From the NCBI GenBank assembly GCA_964610165.1, contig CAZSUZ010000005.1, forward strand, positions 1 to 57,760: DNA of 57,760 bases. The letters are read 5' to 3'. The stretch's first letter is position 1. Every line of letters starts with the position of its first letter. The DNA is from MFZZ01 sp964610165 (GTDB lineage Bacteria; Patescibacteriota; Microgenomatia; UBA1406; GWC2-37-13). This document shows positions 24,868 through 32,994 of the stretch, piece after piece. The translations under genes were made by a program, and so were the position numbers. The notes below the pieces were generated by a model. That model was not told the DNA's origin. It was given only the letters and a program-made list of their open reading frames with translations, and did no database searches.

Positions 24868-26151
24868 ATGAAATTTAACTATAAAAACACATCTCTTATT
24901 TCTGAAGAAGAGATAATGAAAACAGCAAATACATTGTCTTCCTACTTAGAACACCTAAACAAGGTTGCTATAGAAAATAATTATGAATCGGATGAAGCTT
25001 CCATGAATCTACCATTTGATTCGGAGCTTATTTCCAAAGTTAGAAAGCTTGTTGATAAGAAAAAAACTAATGAACTTAATTATTTAATTGTAATTGGTAT
25101 AGGTGGCTCTAATTTAGGTACAAAAGCATTTTACGATGCTTTATATGGCTTTTATGACATATTACAACCTCAACGATTACCTAAAGTTATTTTTTTAGAT
25201 ACACAAGATGAAGAAGTGCTAGCAAAAATATGTACTCTTATTAAGAGTTTACATTCAAAAAATGAAATTTTGATTAACGCAATAAGTAAATCTGGTGGAA
25301 CAACAGAAACAGCAACTAATTTAGAGGTTGTTTACAAAGCGTGTATTGAACAATTTGGATCAATAGATGATCGAATTGTCATAACAACAGACGAAGGATC
25401 TCAGATGCAGAAAATTGCTGAAGAAAAACAAATAGATTTTTTAAGTTTGCCTAAAAAAGTTGGTGGTAGATTTTCGGTATTTTCAGCAGTTGGAATGTTT
25501 CCTTTGGCTATATTAGGTTTTAATATTGAAAAAATTAAAGAAACTATTCAAACAGTTAGGAATTCAGCTCTAGAAAAAGATGTTCATAAAAATCAGGCTG
25601 TGATTTCTGCATCTATATTGTATTTACATTATAAAAATGGAAAAAATATTAATGATAATTTTATTTTTCTTCCTCAATTAGAATCAATGGGGAAATGGTA
25701 TAGACAACTCATGGGGGAGAGTATAGGTAAGGATGGTGAAGGTATGACACCAACGGTTTCTATTGGTTCTACAGATCTTCATTCTGTTGGACAATTATAT
25801 TTAGGAGGAAGAAAAGACAAAATTACTACATTCATATATGGAGTATCGGATAAACACAATACAGTAGTTCCAGAAATACCTACGTTTAATTTAGTTACTG
25901 CTATTAAGGGTAAATCCGTCCACAGTATTATGGAAGCCATTATAAATGGAACAAAAATTGCATATCAAAAACAACAGCTTCCTTTTACAGAAATTGTTTT
26001 TGATTTTATATCGGAAGTATCAATTGCCGAATTTATGCAGTTTAAGATGATGGAGATGATGTTTTTAGGAAAGCTTATTGGAGTAAATACCTTTGATCAA
26101 CCTCATGTTGAATTATACAAAGTTGAAACAAAAAAAATTCTAGGATCTTAA
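24868..26151 (+). CDS. pgi: Glucose-6-phosphate isomerase
   Basis: 427 aa, shorter than the 550 aa E. coli enzyme but normal for compact PGIs. It converts glucose 6-phosphate and fructose 6-phosphate. Two SIS-type subdomains are seen: the phosphate loop ISKSGGTTETATN near 147-160, and KWYRQLMGESIGKDGEG near 273-290, with the catalytic Glu, followed by the His in TDLHSVGQL. It is the second gene of the manA-pgi pair. An unusual array of CCG motifs follows its stop codon. Confidence 0.93.
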   Translation: MKFNYKNTSLISEEEIMKTANTLSSYLEHLNKVAIENNYESDEASMNLPFDSELISKVRKLVDKKKTNELNYLIVIGIGGSNLGTKAFYDALYGFYDILQPQRLPKVIFLDTQDEEVLAKICTLIKSLHSKNEILINAISKSGGTTETATNLEVVYKACIEQFGSIDDRIVITTDEGSQMQKIAEEKQIDFLSLPKKVGGRFSVFSAVGMFPLAILGFNIEKIKETIQTVRNSALEKDVHKNQAVISASILYLHYKNGKNINDNFIFLPQLESMGKWYRQLMGESIGKDGEGMTPTVSIGSTDLHSVGQLYLGGRKDKITTFIYGVSDKHNTVVPEIPTFNLVTAIKGKSVHSIMEAIINGTKIAYQKQQLPFTEIVFDFISEVSIAEFMQFKMMEMMFLGKLIGVNTFDQPHVELYKVETKKILGS

Positions 26152-26153
26152 TT

Positions 26154-26262
26154 CCCGTATAATTAACGCTGATTTACCGAATTGGTTATTACCGCATATT
26201 TTCCGAAGTATTAACGCAAAATTTAATTCCCGCATTTAAACCGCTGGTTTCCCGCAGTTACG
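26154..26262 (+). repeat. Array of ten short CCG/ACG motifs spaced about 11 bases
   Basis: Between pgi and the convergent AI-2E family gene, ten copies of a loose TT(N)CCGCA / TTAACGC motif occur with their central G at 26157, 26168, 26179, 26194, 26206, 26216, 26232, 26243, 26254 and 26262. Spacing is 11, 11, 15, 12, 10, 16, 11, 11 and 8 bases, near one helical turn. All are on the same strand, and GC-rich complements are missing, so a normal hairpin terminator is not formed. The function is unknown. The last copies overlap the stop codon of the convergent gene. Confidence 0.5.
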
Positions 26263-27262
26263 ATTTTGAGTTTTGATGAAACACTTCACTTACAATAGTT
26301 TCAATAAGAAGAAACAGGGGAATAGCCAATAAAACACCTAGAATACCACCTAATCGTCCTCCCAGAATCAATGCTATGAGTGTTAGAATAGGGTTTAAGC
26401 CAACTGCGTGTCTCATTATAAGTGGAACAATTAATGTGTTTTCTAACTGTTGAACAACAACATATAAGGCCATCGCTGCAAATCCAGTAAAAGACGAATA
26501 AACAAAACCAAGAATTATTGCGGGAATTGAAGAAATAACAGGTCCGATATTAGGGACAACCTCTAATAATCCAGCTAGGACAGCTAGGGGAACGGCATAT
26601 TTTCCCATACCTATTAGGTGTAATCCAAAAAAAGTAAGAAGCCCCACCACTGTCATTAAGGTAAGTTCTCCCCAAAACCAAGAAGACATTCTTTTTTCAG
26701 CCTTTTCTATAATTGTTATAATTTTTTTTGTTGTTTCTTTTTTTAAATACTTACTTAAAATCTTTTCCCATAAATTTTCTTCTAATAATAAATAAAGTCC
26801 AAAGAACAATGTCGTAACAACAAACAATGCATTTGAAAAGATAGAAGAGATAATACTAAAAATGTTTGTAGTTACGTTTGGAACAAATCCTGTTAGATCC
26901 GTAGAATCAACAAAGTTACTAATTTGTGGCATTAAATTTTCAAGTGCATATGGAAGACTTGAAATTAAAACAGATGTTTCATAAATAATAGGAGGAATAA
27001 TAAGAGAAAAAAGGGCAATTATGAATAATATAAACAATAAATAGATCAAAATAACCGCAGCAGTTCTTGAGAGTTTTTTTTGAATCAAATAATTAACTGC
27101 TGGTTTTAAAGCACTCATTAAGATAAATCCAATAAGAAGAGAGAAAAGGAGATCCCGTACCATCCATAATAAATAAATGCCTAGAGGGATAAGAGTAAAA
27201 AACACAATAGATTTAATTGATATTGCTATTGTGTAACGGTCTTTTTTACTTAATTCATCCAT
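26258..27262 (-). CDS. AI-2E family transporter (PerM-like)
   Basis: 334 aa polytopic membrane protein with about eight helices. The pattern of two helices, a long loop (about 80-150), and the C-terminal block EVVPNIGPVISSIPAIILGF and HAVGLNPILTLIALILGGRL matches the AI-2 exporter / PerM superfamily. These proteins are linked to export of small molecules or ion antiport, but the substrate is not predictable from sequence. It starts 17 bases after the dnaN stop, so it may ride on the dnaN transcript. Confidence 0.85.
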   Translation of the reverse strand: MDELSKKDRYTIAISIKSIVFFTLIPLGIYLLWMVRDLLFSLLIGFILMSALKPAVNYLIQKKLSRTAAVILIYLLFILFIIALFSLIIPPIIYETSVLISSLPYALENLMPQISNFVDSTDLTGFVPNVTTNIFSIISSIFSNALFVVTTLFFGLYLLLEENLWEKILSKYLKKETTKKIITIIEKAEKRMSSWFWGELTLMTVVGLLTFFGLHLIGMGKYAVPLAVLAGLLEVVPNIGPVISSIPAIILGFVYSSFTGFAAMALYVVVQQLENTLIVPLIMRHAVGLNPILTLIALILGGRLGGILGVLLAIPLFLLIETIVSEVFHQNSKS

Positions 27263-27279
27263 ATACTCATTATACAGGA

Positions 27280-28380
27280 TTAGTTTTGTATTCTAATCGG
27301 CATAATTATATGAAAGAATTGTTCGTTGCCTTTTGCTTTAAATACAACTGGGGCATCAGATCTGAGCATTTCAATAACAATTTCTTCAGATTTTACATTA
27401 TTAAGAAAGTCTATAACATATCTATAATTGAAGGCCACAGTTTGATCTTCACCTTCAAATACTATTTCTTGTAGTGTTGAATTGTCTTTGTTTCCTTCTT
27501 CTTTTGGCCGTAACACAAGTCCATTTTTTGTAAATTCATACACTATTACATTTGAATAATCTCTTGCAAAAATAGAGATTAACTTTGTATTTCTTAATAA
27601 TTCTTCTCTGTTTAACTCAACAGTTGTTTTTTTCTCTGCTGGAATAACACGTTCATACGGAGGAAATTCACCGTCAATTAAACGTGAATAAAAATCTTCA
27701 TTTTCAATTTTAAACAGTACTATATTTTCTTTTTTTGAATATATAAAAGAAACTTCTTTAACATTCTTTGCATTTTTAACAATTTCTTGTAAAAAATCTG
27801 CAGGAATAATCATATTTGAAAAATCACCTTTTTGTTTTTCTTTTAAGAAAGATAGTCTAAATCCGTCAGTTGATACAACAATAAGTTCATCTTCAGAAAC
27901 AACAAAGTTGATACCAGTTAAAACTGGGCGAGAATCATCAGAAGATGCGGTAAATAAAATGAAAGGTAAACTTTCAACAAGAAAAGAACTATTTAATTTA
28001 TGTTCTTCTTCTTGTAGGTCTGGTGGTAATGGAAAATCTTCTGATGACATTACAGGAAATATTCCTTTTGCCTTTTGTTGTGATATCTGTATTTGGTTGT
28101 CTGTTATAGATATTTCTATTTTTCCTGGCTGGAGTAACTGAAGAAATTCAATAATCTTACGAGGTTCTATAATAACGCCACGTTCTTCTTTTTGAATATC
28201 TGCTTGTATAACTGTGTGATAATACACAGTAAGATTTGTAGAGTATAAATGTAATTCTTTTTCTTCAAATGATAAATATATACCTTGTAATGCATTTGCT
28301 GCATTTAATTTATCTGATACAAATTTATTTGCTGTTATTAATTTATTTAAAATTATATCCTTATCAAGTGTGATGTTCAT
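27280..28380 (-). CDS. dnaN: DNA polymerase III beta subunit (sliding clamp)
   Basis: 366 aa, normal for the ring-shaped clamp that tethers the replicative polymerase. The three-repeat fold is recognisable: a start near NITLDKDIILNKLITANKFV, a central LTGINFVVSEDELIVVSTDGF with the typical TDGFRLS, and a C-terminal block ending FHIIMPIRIQN close to the conserved MPxR/L end. It lies just downstream of dnaA on the same strand, the classical dnaA-dnaN order. The intergenic gap carries near-DnaA-box sequences. Confidence 0.96.
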   Translation of the reverse strand: MNITLDKDIILNKLITANKFVSDKLNAANALQGIYLSFEEKELHLYSTNLTVYYHTVIQADIQKEERGVIIEPRKIIEFLQLLQPGKIEISITDNQIQISQQKAKGIFPVMSSEDFPLPPDLQEEEHKLNSSFLVESLPFILFTASSDDSRPVLTGINFVVSEDELIVVSTDGFRLSFLKEKQKGDFSNMIIPADFLQEIVKNAKNVKEVSFIYSKKENIVLFKIENEDFYSRLIDGEFPPYERVIPAEKKTTVELNREELLRNTKLISIFARDYSNVIVYEFTKNGLVLRPKEEGNKDNSTLQEIVFEGEDQTVAFNYRYVIDFLNNVKSEEIVIEMLRSDAPVVFKAKGNEQFFHIIMPIRIQN

Positions 28381-28496
28381 GGTTTTAGTATCTTAAAATT
28401 AGTAGTATTAGAGGCTGTGCATAAGTGTATAAAAAACTATACGGATTTTCAAGACAAAATAAACCGGCAAAAAACAGTGTTCATAACGCGTGGAAA
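28381..28496. other. dnaA-dnaN intergenic region with degenerate DnaA boxes
   Basis: 116 bases. Two sequences resemble the minus-strand DnaA box: TGTGCATAA at 28416-28424 (one mismatch to TGTGGATAA) and TGTTCATAA at 28478-28486 (two mismatches). A secondary role in origin function or dnaN control is possible but not shown. Confidence 0.35.
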
Positions 28497-29825
28497 CTAT
28501 GTTGATGAACGCACGGAATTAACTATCATATCAACCTCTTCCTTAAAAGAAGTATCCTTAATTAACATACTTTGAATCTTGTTAACAGCATGTATAACTG
28601 TGGTATGATCTTTTCGTTTTGTTAAATATGCAACCTCTTCTAGGTTTAAATTAAGCTCTGTTCGCAATAAGTACATTGCTATTTGTCTTGTTAACGCAAT
28701 TTTGCTTGCACGGGACGAACCTTTAAGATGAGATTGTTTTATATCATAGTAAGAGCAAACAGCCTTAATTATATCTTGTGGTGATACTTTTTGTTTTGTT
28801 TTTTCAGTATTTGTTTTGTAAAAGCTTTCTACAACATCAAGATCAATAGGTTTATTTGAATTTATACTACGCGCATATAATGACAATAATGTTCCTTCAA
28901 GTGAGCGCGTGTCTAAAACAGCTTCTGATATTGCCTTTGCTGCATCAATATCTATTGCTATATTTTTCTCTTTAGCTTTTATCAGTACAATTGCTGTTCT
29001 TAATTCAAAATCTGGTTGTTGAATATCAACTATAAGGCCGCCAGAAAAACGAGATCTTAATCTATCTTCTAAATTCCGTATTTCATGTGGCGGTCTGTCT
29101 GAGGTTAAAACAACCTGTCCACCCGCAGAAACAATACTATTAAATGTATGAAAAAACTCTTCTTGTACTGTTGTTTTACCTGCTATGAACTGAATATCAT
29201 CAACAATAATAAGGTCAAGTGAACGATATTTTTTTCTAAACTTTGGTGTAGATTTTTCTCTAATTGACTCAATAAGGTCATTCATAAACTTTTCTCCTGA
29301 ACAAAAATAAACCCTTCCCTCAGAATTATTTTTTAGAAGTACATGTGCAATTGATTGAGCTAAATGTGTTTTTCCTACACCAACACCGCCATACAAAAAA
29401 AGGGGATTATATGAAACACCTGGGCTCTGAGCTACTGCTTGAGAAGCGGCAAAAGCAACCTGATTTGTTGAAGAAACTGCGAATGTTTCAAATGTGTAAT
29501 TACTATTAAGTCCAGCTTTTCGATATCTATCTTCTTGTGACGGTTGAAACGTGAGTAGAGGAGTGTCTTCTTGTTTCGTATCCTTTTCTAATACTTGTAA
29601 TGTAATTATTGTTTTTTTACCAACATGTATAGAAACCATTTGCTCTAGTTCAAGCTTTTTTTTCTCAAGATAATTTTTTGCGCCAACACTGGTACAACCT
29701 AAAACAACTTCGTCTTCTTTTAGTTCTATGGGGATAAGATCTTTCAAAATAGAGAAATAGATGGGGTTTTTATCCTTAATTTCTTTTTTTGATTCTAAAA
29801 AGGTATTCCAAAAAGATGATAGCAT
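28497..29825 (-). CDS. dnaA: Chromosomal replication initiator DnaA
   Basis: 442 aa AAA+ initiator. Domain I (about 1-80), a short linker, domain III with Walker A GGVGVGKT (146-153) and Walker B (DLIIVDDIQFI), and domain IV with the DnaA-box-binding helix (RKDHTTVIHAVNKI) near the end. It binds DnaA boxes and melts the origin. The start ATG at 29825 follows a TATAAT (29834-29839) by eight bases, so the mRNA is nearly leaderless. The -35 of this promoter overlaps a DnaA box, which implies autorepression. Next genes are dnaN and perM. Confidence 0.97.
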   Translation of the reverse strand: MLSSFWNTFLESKKEIKDKNPIYFSILKDLIPIELKEDEVVLGCTSVGAKNYLEKKKLELEQMVSIHVGKKTIITLQVLEKDTKQEDTPLLTFQPSQEDRYRKAGLNSNYTFETFAVSSTNQVAFAASQAVAQSPGVSYNPLFLYGGVGVGKTHLAQSIAHVLLKNNSEGRVYFCSGEKFMNDLIESIREKSTPKFRKKYRSLDLIIVDDIQFIAGKTTVQEEFFHTFNSIVSAGGQVVLTSDRPPHEIRNLEDRLRSRFSGGLIVDIQQPDFELRTAIVLIKAKEKNIAIDIDAAKAISEAVLDTRSLEGTLLSLYARSINSNKPIDLDVVESFYKTNTEKTKQKVSPQDIIKAVCSYYDIKQSHLKGSSRASKIALTRQIAMYLLRTELNLNLEEVAYLTKRKDHTTVIHAVNKIQSMLIKDTSFKEEVDMIVNSVRSST

Positions 29826-29969
29826 AGATCTTTATTATAAAAGAGAATAAAATGTGGATAACTTATCCACAAGTAATAAACATATTAACATGTATTTTTC
29901 AGAGATCAATCGGATGTTTTACACGCAAATGAATTAGAGCTTCTTAACAGATAGATATATAATTAAAAT
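29826..29969. other. Probable replication origin or DnaA autoregulatory region
   Basis: The gap between divergent dnaA and comF holds two perfect DnaA boxes back to back: TGTGGATAA at 29853-29861 and TTATCCACA at 29863-29871. The inner half of one (29856-29861) serves as the -35 of dnaA, 16 bases from the TATAAT at 29834-29839. The remainder is AT-rich and could unwind. Gene direction changes here, mostly minus to the left and plus to the right for about 16 kb. Only two perfect boxes are present, fewer than in well-studied origins, so function as oriC is likely but not certain. Confidence 0.65.
29958..29963 (+). promoter_or_regulatory. -10 element of comF
   Basis: A perfect TATAAT six bases before the ATG at 29970, placing the transcription start at the start codon. 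It lies in the same short gap as the dnaA promoter, pointing the other way. Confidence 0.6.
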
Positions 29970-30644
29970 ATGATTTTTGATTTACTATTTCCGAAGTTTT
30001 GTATTGGTTGTAGAAAATTTGGAAGATATATTTGTCATGATTGTCAAAAGTTTATAATTCCTTTCCGTAATAATTTTTGTTCAGTTTGTAACAGACCATC
30101 AGATATGGGTTTAAATCACCAATGGTGTTCTAATGATTTAGATGGTGTTATAAGCTTTTTTCAATACAAAAATATATTAAAAAAAACAATTAAATCATTG
30201 AAATATAATCTTGTTTATTCAGTTTGGGACGAAATCATCAACTTAATTCCAAATGAAATAGTAAACAACTTACGAGATTTTAAAAAAAAACACGGAATTG
30301 TTTATCTTCAGAAAATTCCCTTGCACAATTTAAGATTAAAACAACGAGGTTATAATCAAATAGAACCACTAGAGGATTATTTATCAGAATTATTAAAATA
30401 CAAAAAAATAGATGTACTCAAAAGGGAGAGAAACACACAACCACAAGCATTAATGAAAAATAAGTTGGAAAGGATCAAAAACATTGCAGATGCTTTTATA
30501 GTAAAAAAACCATTAACAAATAATGAGATTATTGTTCTCGTTGACGATGTATATACTACAGGAAGTACATGTAAAGAAGCTGCAAAAACTCTAAAACAAA
30601 ATGGAGCTAGAAAAGTATTTGCTATAACACTTGCAAGAGATTAG
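29970..30644 (+). CDS. comF: ComF family protein with phosphoribosyltransferase fold
   Basis: 224 aa. An N-terminal double zinc ribbon (CIGCRKFGRYICHDC and FCSVCNRP, residues about 11-50) is followed by a phosphoribosyltransferase-type domain ending in the PRPP loop ILVDDVYTTGST (about 188-199). ComF is needed for natural DNA uptake in Gram-positive and Gram-negative bacteria, acting in the cytoplasm with the ComFA helicase or PriA. It is divergent from dnaA. Uptake of external DNA fits a Patescibacterium with limited nucleotide synthesis (inference). The PRT activity itself is not established. Confidence 0.88.
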   Translation: MIFDLLFPKFCIGCRKFGRYICHDCQKFIIPFRNNFCSVCNRPSDMGLNHQWCSNDLDGVISFFQYKNILKKTIKSLKYNLVYSVWDEIINLIPNEIVNNLRDFKKKHGIVYLQKIPLHNLRLKQRGYNQIEPLEDYLSELLKYKKIDVLKRERNTQPQALMKNKLERIKNIADAFIVKKPLTNNEIIVLVDDVYTTGSTCKEAAKTLKQNGARKVFAITLARD

Positions 30645-30663
30645 TAAGTAAATTTATTATAGG

Positions 30664-30692
30664 TTGAAATAACCATTGTCTTTTGATATAAT
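30664..30692 (+). promoter_or_regulatory. Promoter of the IPETG protein gene
   Basis: TTGAAA (30664-30669), a 17-base spacer and TGATATAAT, that is an extended -10 with a perfect TATAAT at 30687-30692. The ATG at 30702 follows nine bases later. Confidence 0.75.
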
Positions 30693-30701
30693 ATTTCAGA
30701 T

Positions 30702-31163
30702 ATGGAATTTAATAGATTAATTTCTTTGGTTATCGGCTTTATTGTTCTTATTTTAGTGTTTGTGTGGATTGGCAGTAGATTTCGATCTGCAACTATCACA
30801 CAAAACGGAACAAATGTAACTGTTACATCTACTGTAACACCAACAGCATCACCAACTCCTACAAGTGGTGCATCAAAAGGATGGAATCCACTCGCATTTT
30901 TATTTAATAGAAATTCCCCAACACCAACTCCATCTAAAGTAATAACTATTACTACATCACCAACACAAGTTAAACAAATAGTTAATAATGCTCAAAATCA
31001 AGGAAATTCATCTGCTATTTATGTTAATAATAAAACAGGTGAAACAACAACAATTGCAAATAGTGGTATAACAAGAATTCCAGAAACAGGAGCTTCTACT
31101 CTTATTATTCCTTTAGCTTTTTCAGCACTCACTCTTGGCGCATACTTAAGAAAAAAATCTTAA
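30702..31163 (+). CDS. Small surface protein with an IPETG-type sorting tail
   Basis: 153 aa. The amino end has a membrane segment or uncleaved signal (about 7-26). The middle is Thr/Ser/Pro-rich (TVTPTASPTPTSGAS and similar stretches). The C-terminus has IPETG at residues 126-130, then a hydrophobic helix (about 132-149) and RKKS, the order of a sortase cell-wall signal (LPxTG-like). No sortase is present in the window. The protein is too short for a globular enzyme and is probably a stalk or surface spacer. It stands alone between comF and recA, with its own promoter. Confidence 0.65.
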   Translation: MEFNRLISLVIGFIVLILVFVWIGSRFRSATITQNGTNVTVTSTVTPTASPTPTSGASKGWNPLAFLFNRNSPTPTPSKVITITTSPTQVKQIVNNAQNQGNSSAIYVNNKTGETTTIANSGITRIPETGASTLIIPLAFSALTLGAYLRKKS

Positions 31164-31262
31164 TTCTTTATTTTTTTTTCATACTCTTCTTTTACATTAA
31201 GTAATTGCTTTTTATTTTTTCTTTTGTCATAATGTAGACGTTATACATTTATGTAAGTTTTT

Positions 31263-32333
31263 ATGCCTACAAAAGATACAAAAGAAACAAATAATCCAAA
31301 AACAAAAGCAATGGATCTTGCTATAGAACAAATTCGTAAACAGTTTGGAAAAGGAGCAATTATGAAGTTGGGTGAAGGACCAGCTGCAGCTGTTGAAAAA
31401 ATACCGACAGGAATTTTGCCATTAGACATGGCATTAGGAGTTGGTGGTGTTCCAAAAGGTAGAATTATTGAAATTTATGGCCCAGAAGCTTCGGGAAAAA
31501 CAACAATAACATTATCTCTTATTGCTCAAATACAAAAAGAAGGTGGAACAGCAGCCTTTGTAGATGCAGAACATGCAATGGATCCTGCTTGGGCACAATT
31601 ATTAGGAGTAAATCTCGATCAGTTACTTATTTCTCAACCAGACACAGGAGAACAAGCCTTAGAAATTACAGAAACATTAGTAAGATCTGGAGCAGTTGAT
31701 TTAATTATTGTTGATTCTGTAGCTGCACTTGTCCCACGAGCAGAAATTGAAGGAGAAATGGGAGATTCACAAATGGGTTTACAAGCAAGACTTATGTCTC
31801 AAGCACTTCGTAAATTAACAGCTGTTGTTTCTAAATCGAAAACTACAATCGTATTTACAAATCAACTTAGATTAAAAATAGGCATTATGTTTGGAAATCC
31901 AGAAACAACCCCTGGTGGACTTGCAATGAAATTTTATGCATCAGTACGAATGGATATCCGAAAAATTCAAACAATAAAAAAAGGTGAAGAAGTAATAGGA
32001 TCCCGAGTACGTGTAAAAGTAGTTAAAAATAAAGTTGCTCCACCATTTAAGACAGCAGAATTTACTATTAATGCTGAAGGTGTTGACACATTAGGTTCCA
32101 TAATTGATATGGCAGTCGCACAAAATGTTATAGAAAAAAGTGGCGCATTCTTAAAGTATGAAGGTGTTGTTGTTGGACAAGGTATAGAACAAGCCAAAGT
32201 TGCACTACAAAAAGATACTAAACTAAAAGATAAAATTATTAAAGAAGTTTATGCAAAGCTCAATTCTAAAGAACCTAAAGAGCTACCAGTAGAAAAAGAT
32301 GTAGAACAAAAAAATGAGGAAGAAATTGAATAA
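31263..32333 (+). CDS. recA: Recombinase RecA
   Basis: 356 aa, full length. It catalyses homologous strand exchange and stimulates LexA cleavage in organisms that have LexA. Walker A GPEASGKTT lies near residue 73-81, Walker B VDLIIVDSVAALVPRAEIEG near 145-164, and the loop L2 region QLRLKIGIMFGNPETTPGG is intact. The acidic C-terminus is present. It is followed 8 bases later by recX. I see no GAAC-N4-GTTC LexA box in the preceding 100 bases, which are pyrimidine-rich. Confidence 0.97.
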   Translation: MPTKDTKETNNPKTKAMDLAIEQIRKQFGKGAIMKLGEGPAAAVEKIPTGILPLDMALGVGGVPKGRIIEIYGPEASGKTTITLSLIAQIQKEGGTAAFVDAEHAMDPAWAQLLGVNLDQLLISQPDTGEQALEITETLVRSGAVDLIIVDSVAALVPRAEIEGEMGDSQMGLQARLMSQALRKLTAVVSKSKTTIVFTNQLRLKIGIMFGNPETTPGGLAMKFYASVRMDIRKIQTIKKGEEVIGSRVRVKVVKNKVAPPFKTAEFTINAEGVDTLGSIIDMAVAQNVIEKSGAFLKYEGVVVGQGIEQAKVALQKDTKLKDKIIKEVYAKLNSKEPKELPVEKDVEQKNEEEIE

Positions 32334-32341
32334 TTTTAGTC

Positions 32342-32818
32342 ATGGAAACAAAAAAAGAGTTTATACAACTCTTAAATGATGCTTATCGATATTTGTCATA
32401 TCGAATGCGGACGGAGTATGAAGTAAAAAAGTATCTCATGCAGAAGGCAGAAAAAAGAGGGTTTCCAACTGAATATGTAAAAGAAGTTATAAAAAGATTA
32501 ATTCAAGATAAGTATATTAATGATGATTTATTTATTGAAGAATACGTTAACGCCAGAAGTAAAGCTAAACCTAAAAGTGTTTTTGCATTAACACAGGAAC
32601 TTCAACAAAAAGGAGTCAATCAAACAAAAATCCAAGATTATTTTGATGAACATTCTTTAGATGAATACGCTCTCGCAAAAAAAGCCCTTCTCAAAAAATG
32701 GAGTATTTATCAGCATCTAATTCCCTTAAAAAGATTTAAAAAAGCCTCAGATTTTTTACAAAGAAGGGGTTTCTCTTTTAGCATTGTAAAAAAAACGATT
32801 GAAGAATTGGAGTCCTAA
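32342..32818 (+). CDS. recX: Regulatory protein RecX
   Basis: 158 aa, helical, three-helix repeats typical of RecX, which binds in the groove of the RecA filament and limits its activity. The pattern AYRYLSYRMRTEYEVKKYL and KRLIQDKYINDDLFIEEYV fits the family. It directly follows recA, the conserved arrangement, with a gap of 8 bases. Downstream is a 176-base gap leading to the RNase Y gene. Confidence 0.88.
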   Translation: METKKEFIQLLNDAYRYLSYRMRTEYEVKKYLMQKAEKRGFPTEYVKEVIKRLIQDKYINDDLFIEEYVNARSKAKPKSVFALTQELQQKGVNQTKIQDYFDEHSLDEYALAKKALLKKWSIYQHLIPLKRFKKASDFLQRRGFSFSIVKKTIEELES

Positions 32819-32886
32819 GAGTAAAATTAGGTAGTTAAAATTTAGAAGAGGGTGCATTAGCACATCAAATAATTACTTTTATTAAA

Positions 32887-32963
32887 GTTCGTATGAAATA
32901 TTTATTTAGTGAACATTCCATTATTACCCTAACGTAATCTTTCATGATTGGGTAAAAACGAAC
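32887..32963 (+). other. Nested hairpin in the gap before the RNase Y gene
   Basis: GTTCG (32887-32891) can pair with CGAAC (32959-32963). Inside, TTACCC (32924-32929) and AATC (32936-32939) pair with GATTGGGTAA (32946-32955), a 10-bp stem with one 6-base bulge. It could be a leader structure or a terminator-like element for recX. A TATAAA at 32984-32989 close to the start codon suggests a shorter transcript that would exclude it. Confidence 0.4.
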
Positions 32964-32994
32964 CTCATCACCCACTTCAACAGTATAAATTTAT

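Noticed and set aside
31164..31262. LexA/SOS box upstream of recA
   Set aside because: No GAAC-N4-GTTC or CTGT-N8-ACAG pattern occurs in the gap; it is a pyrimidine-rich stretch with no clear promoter.
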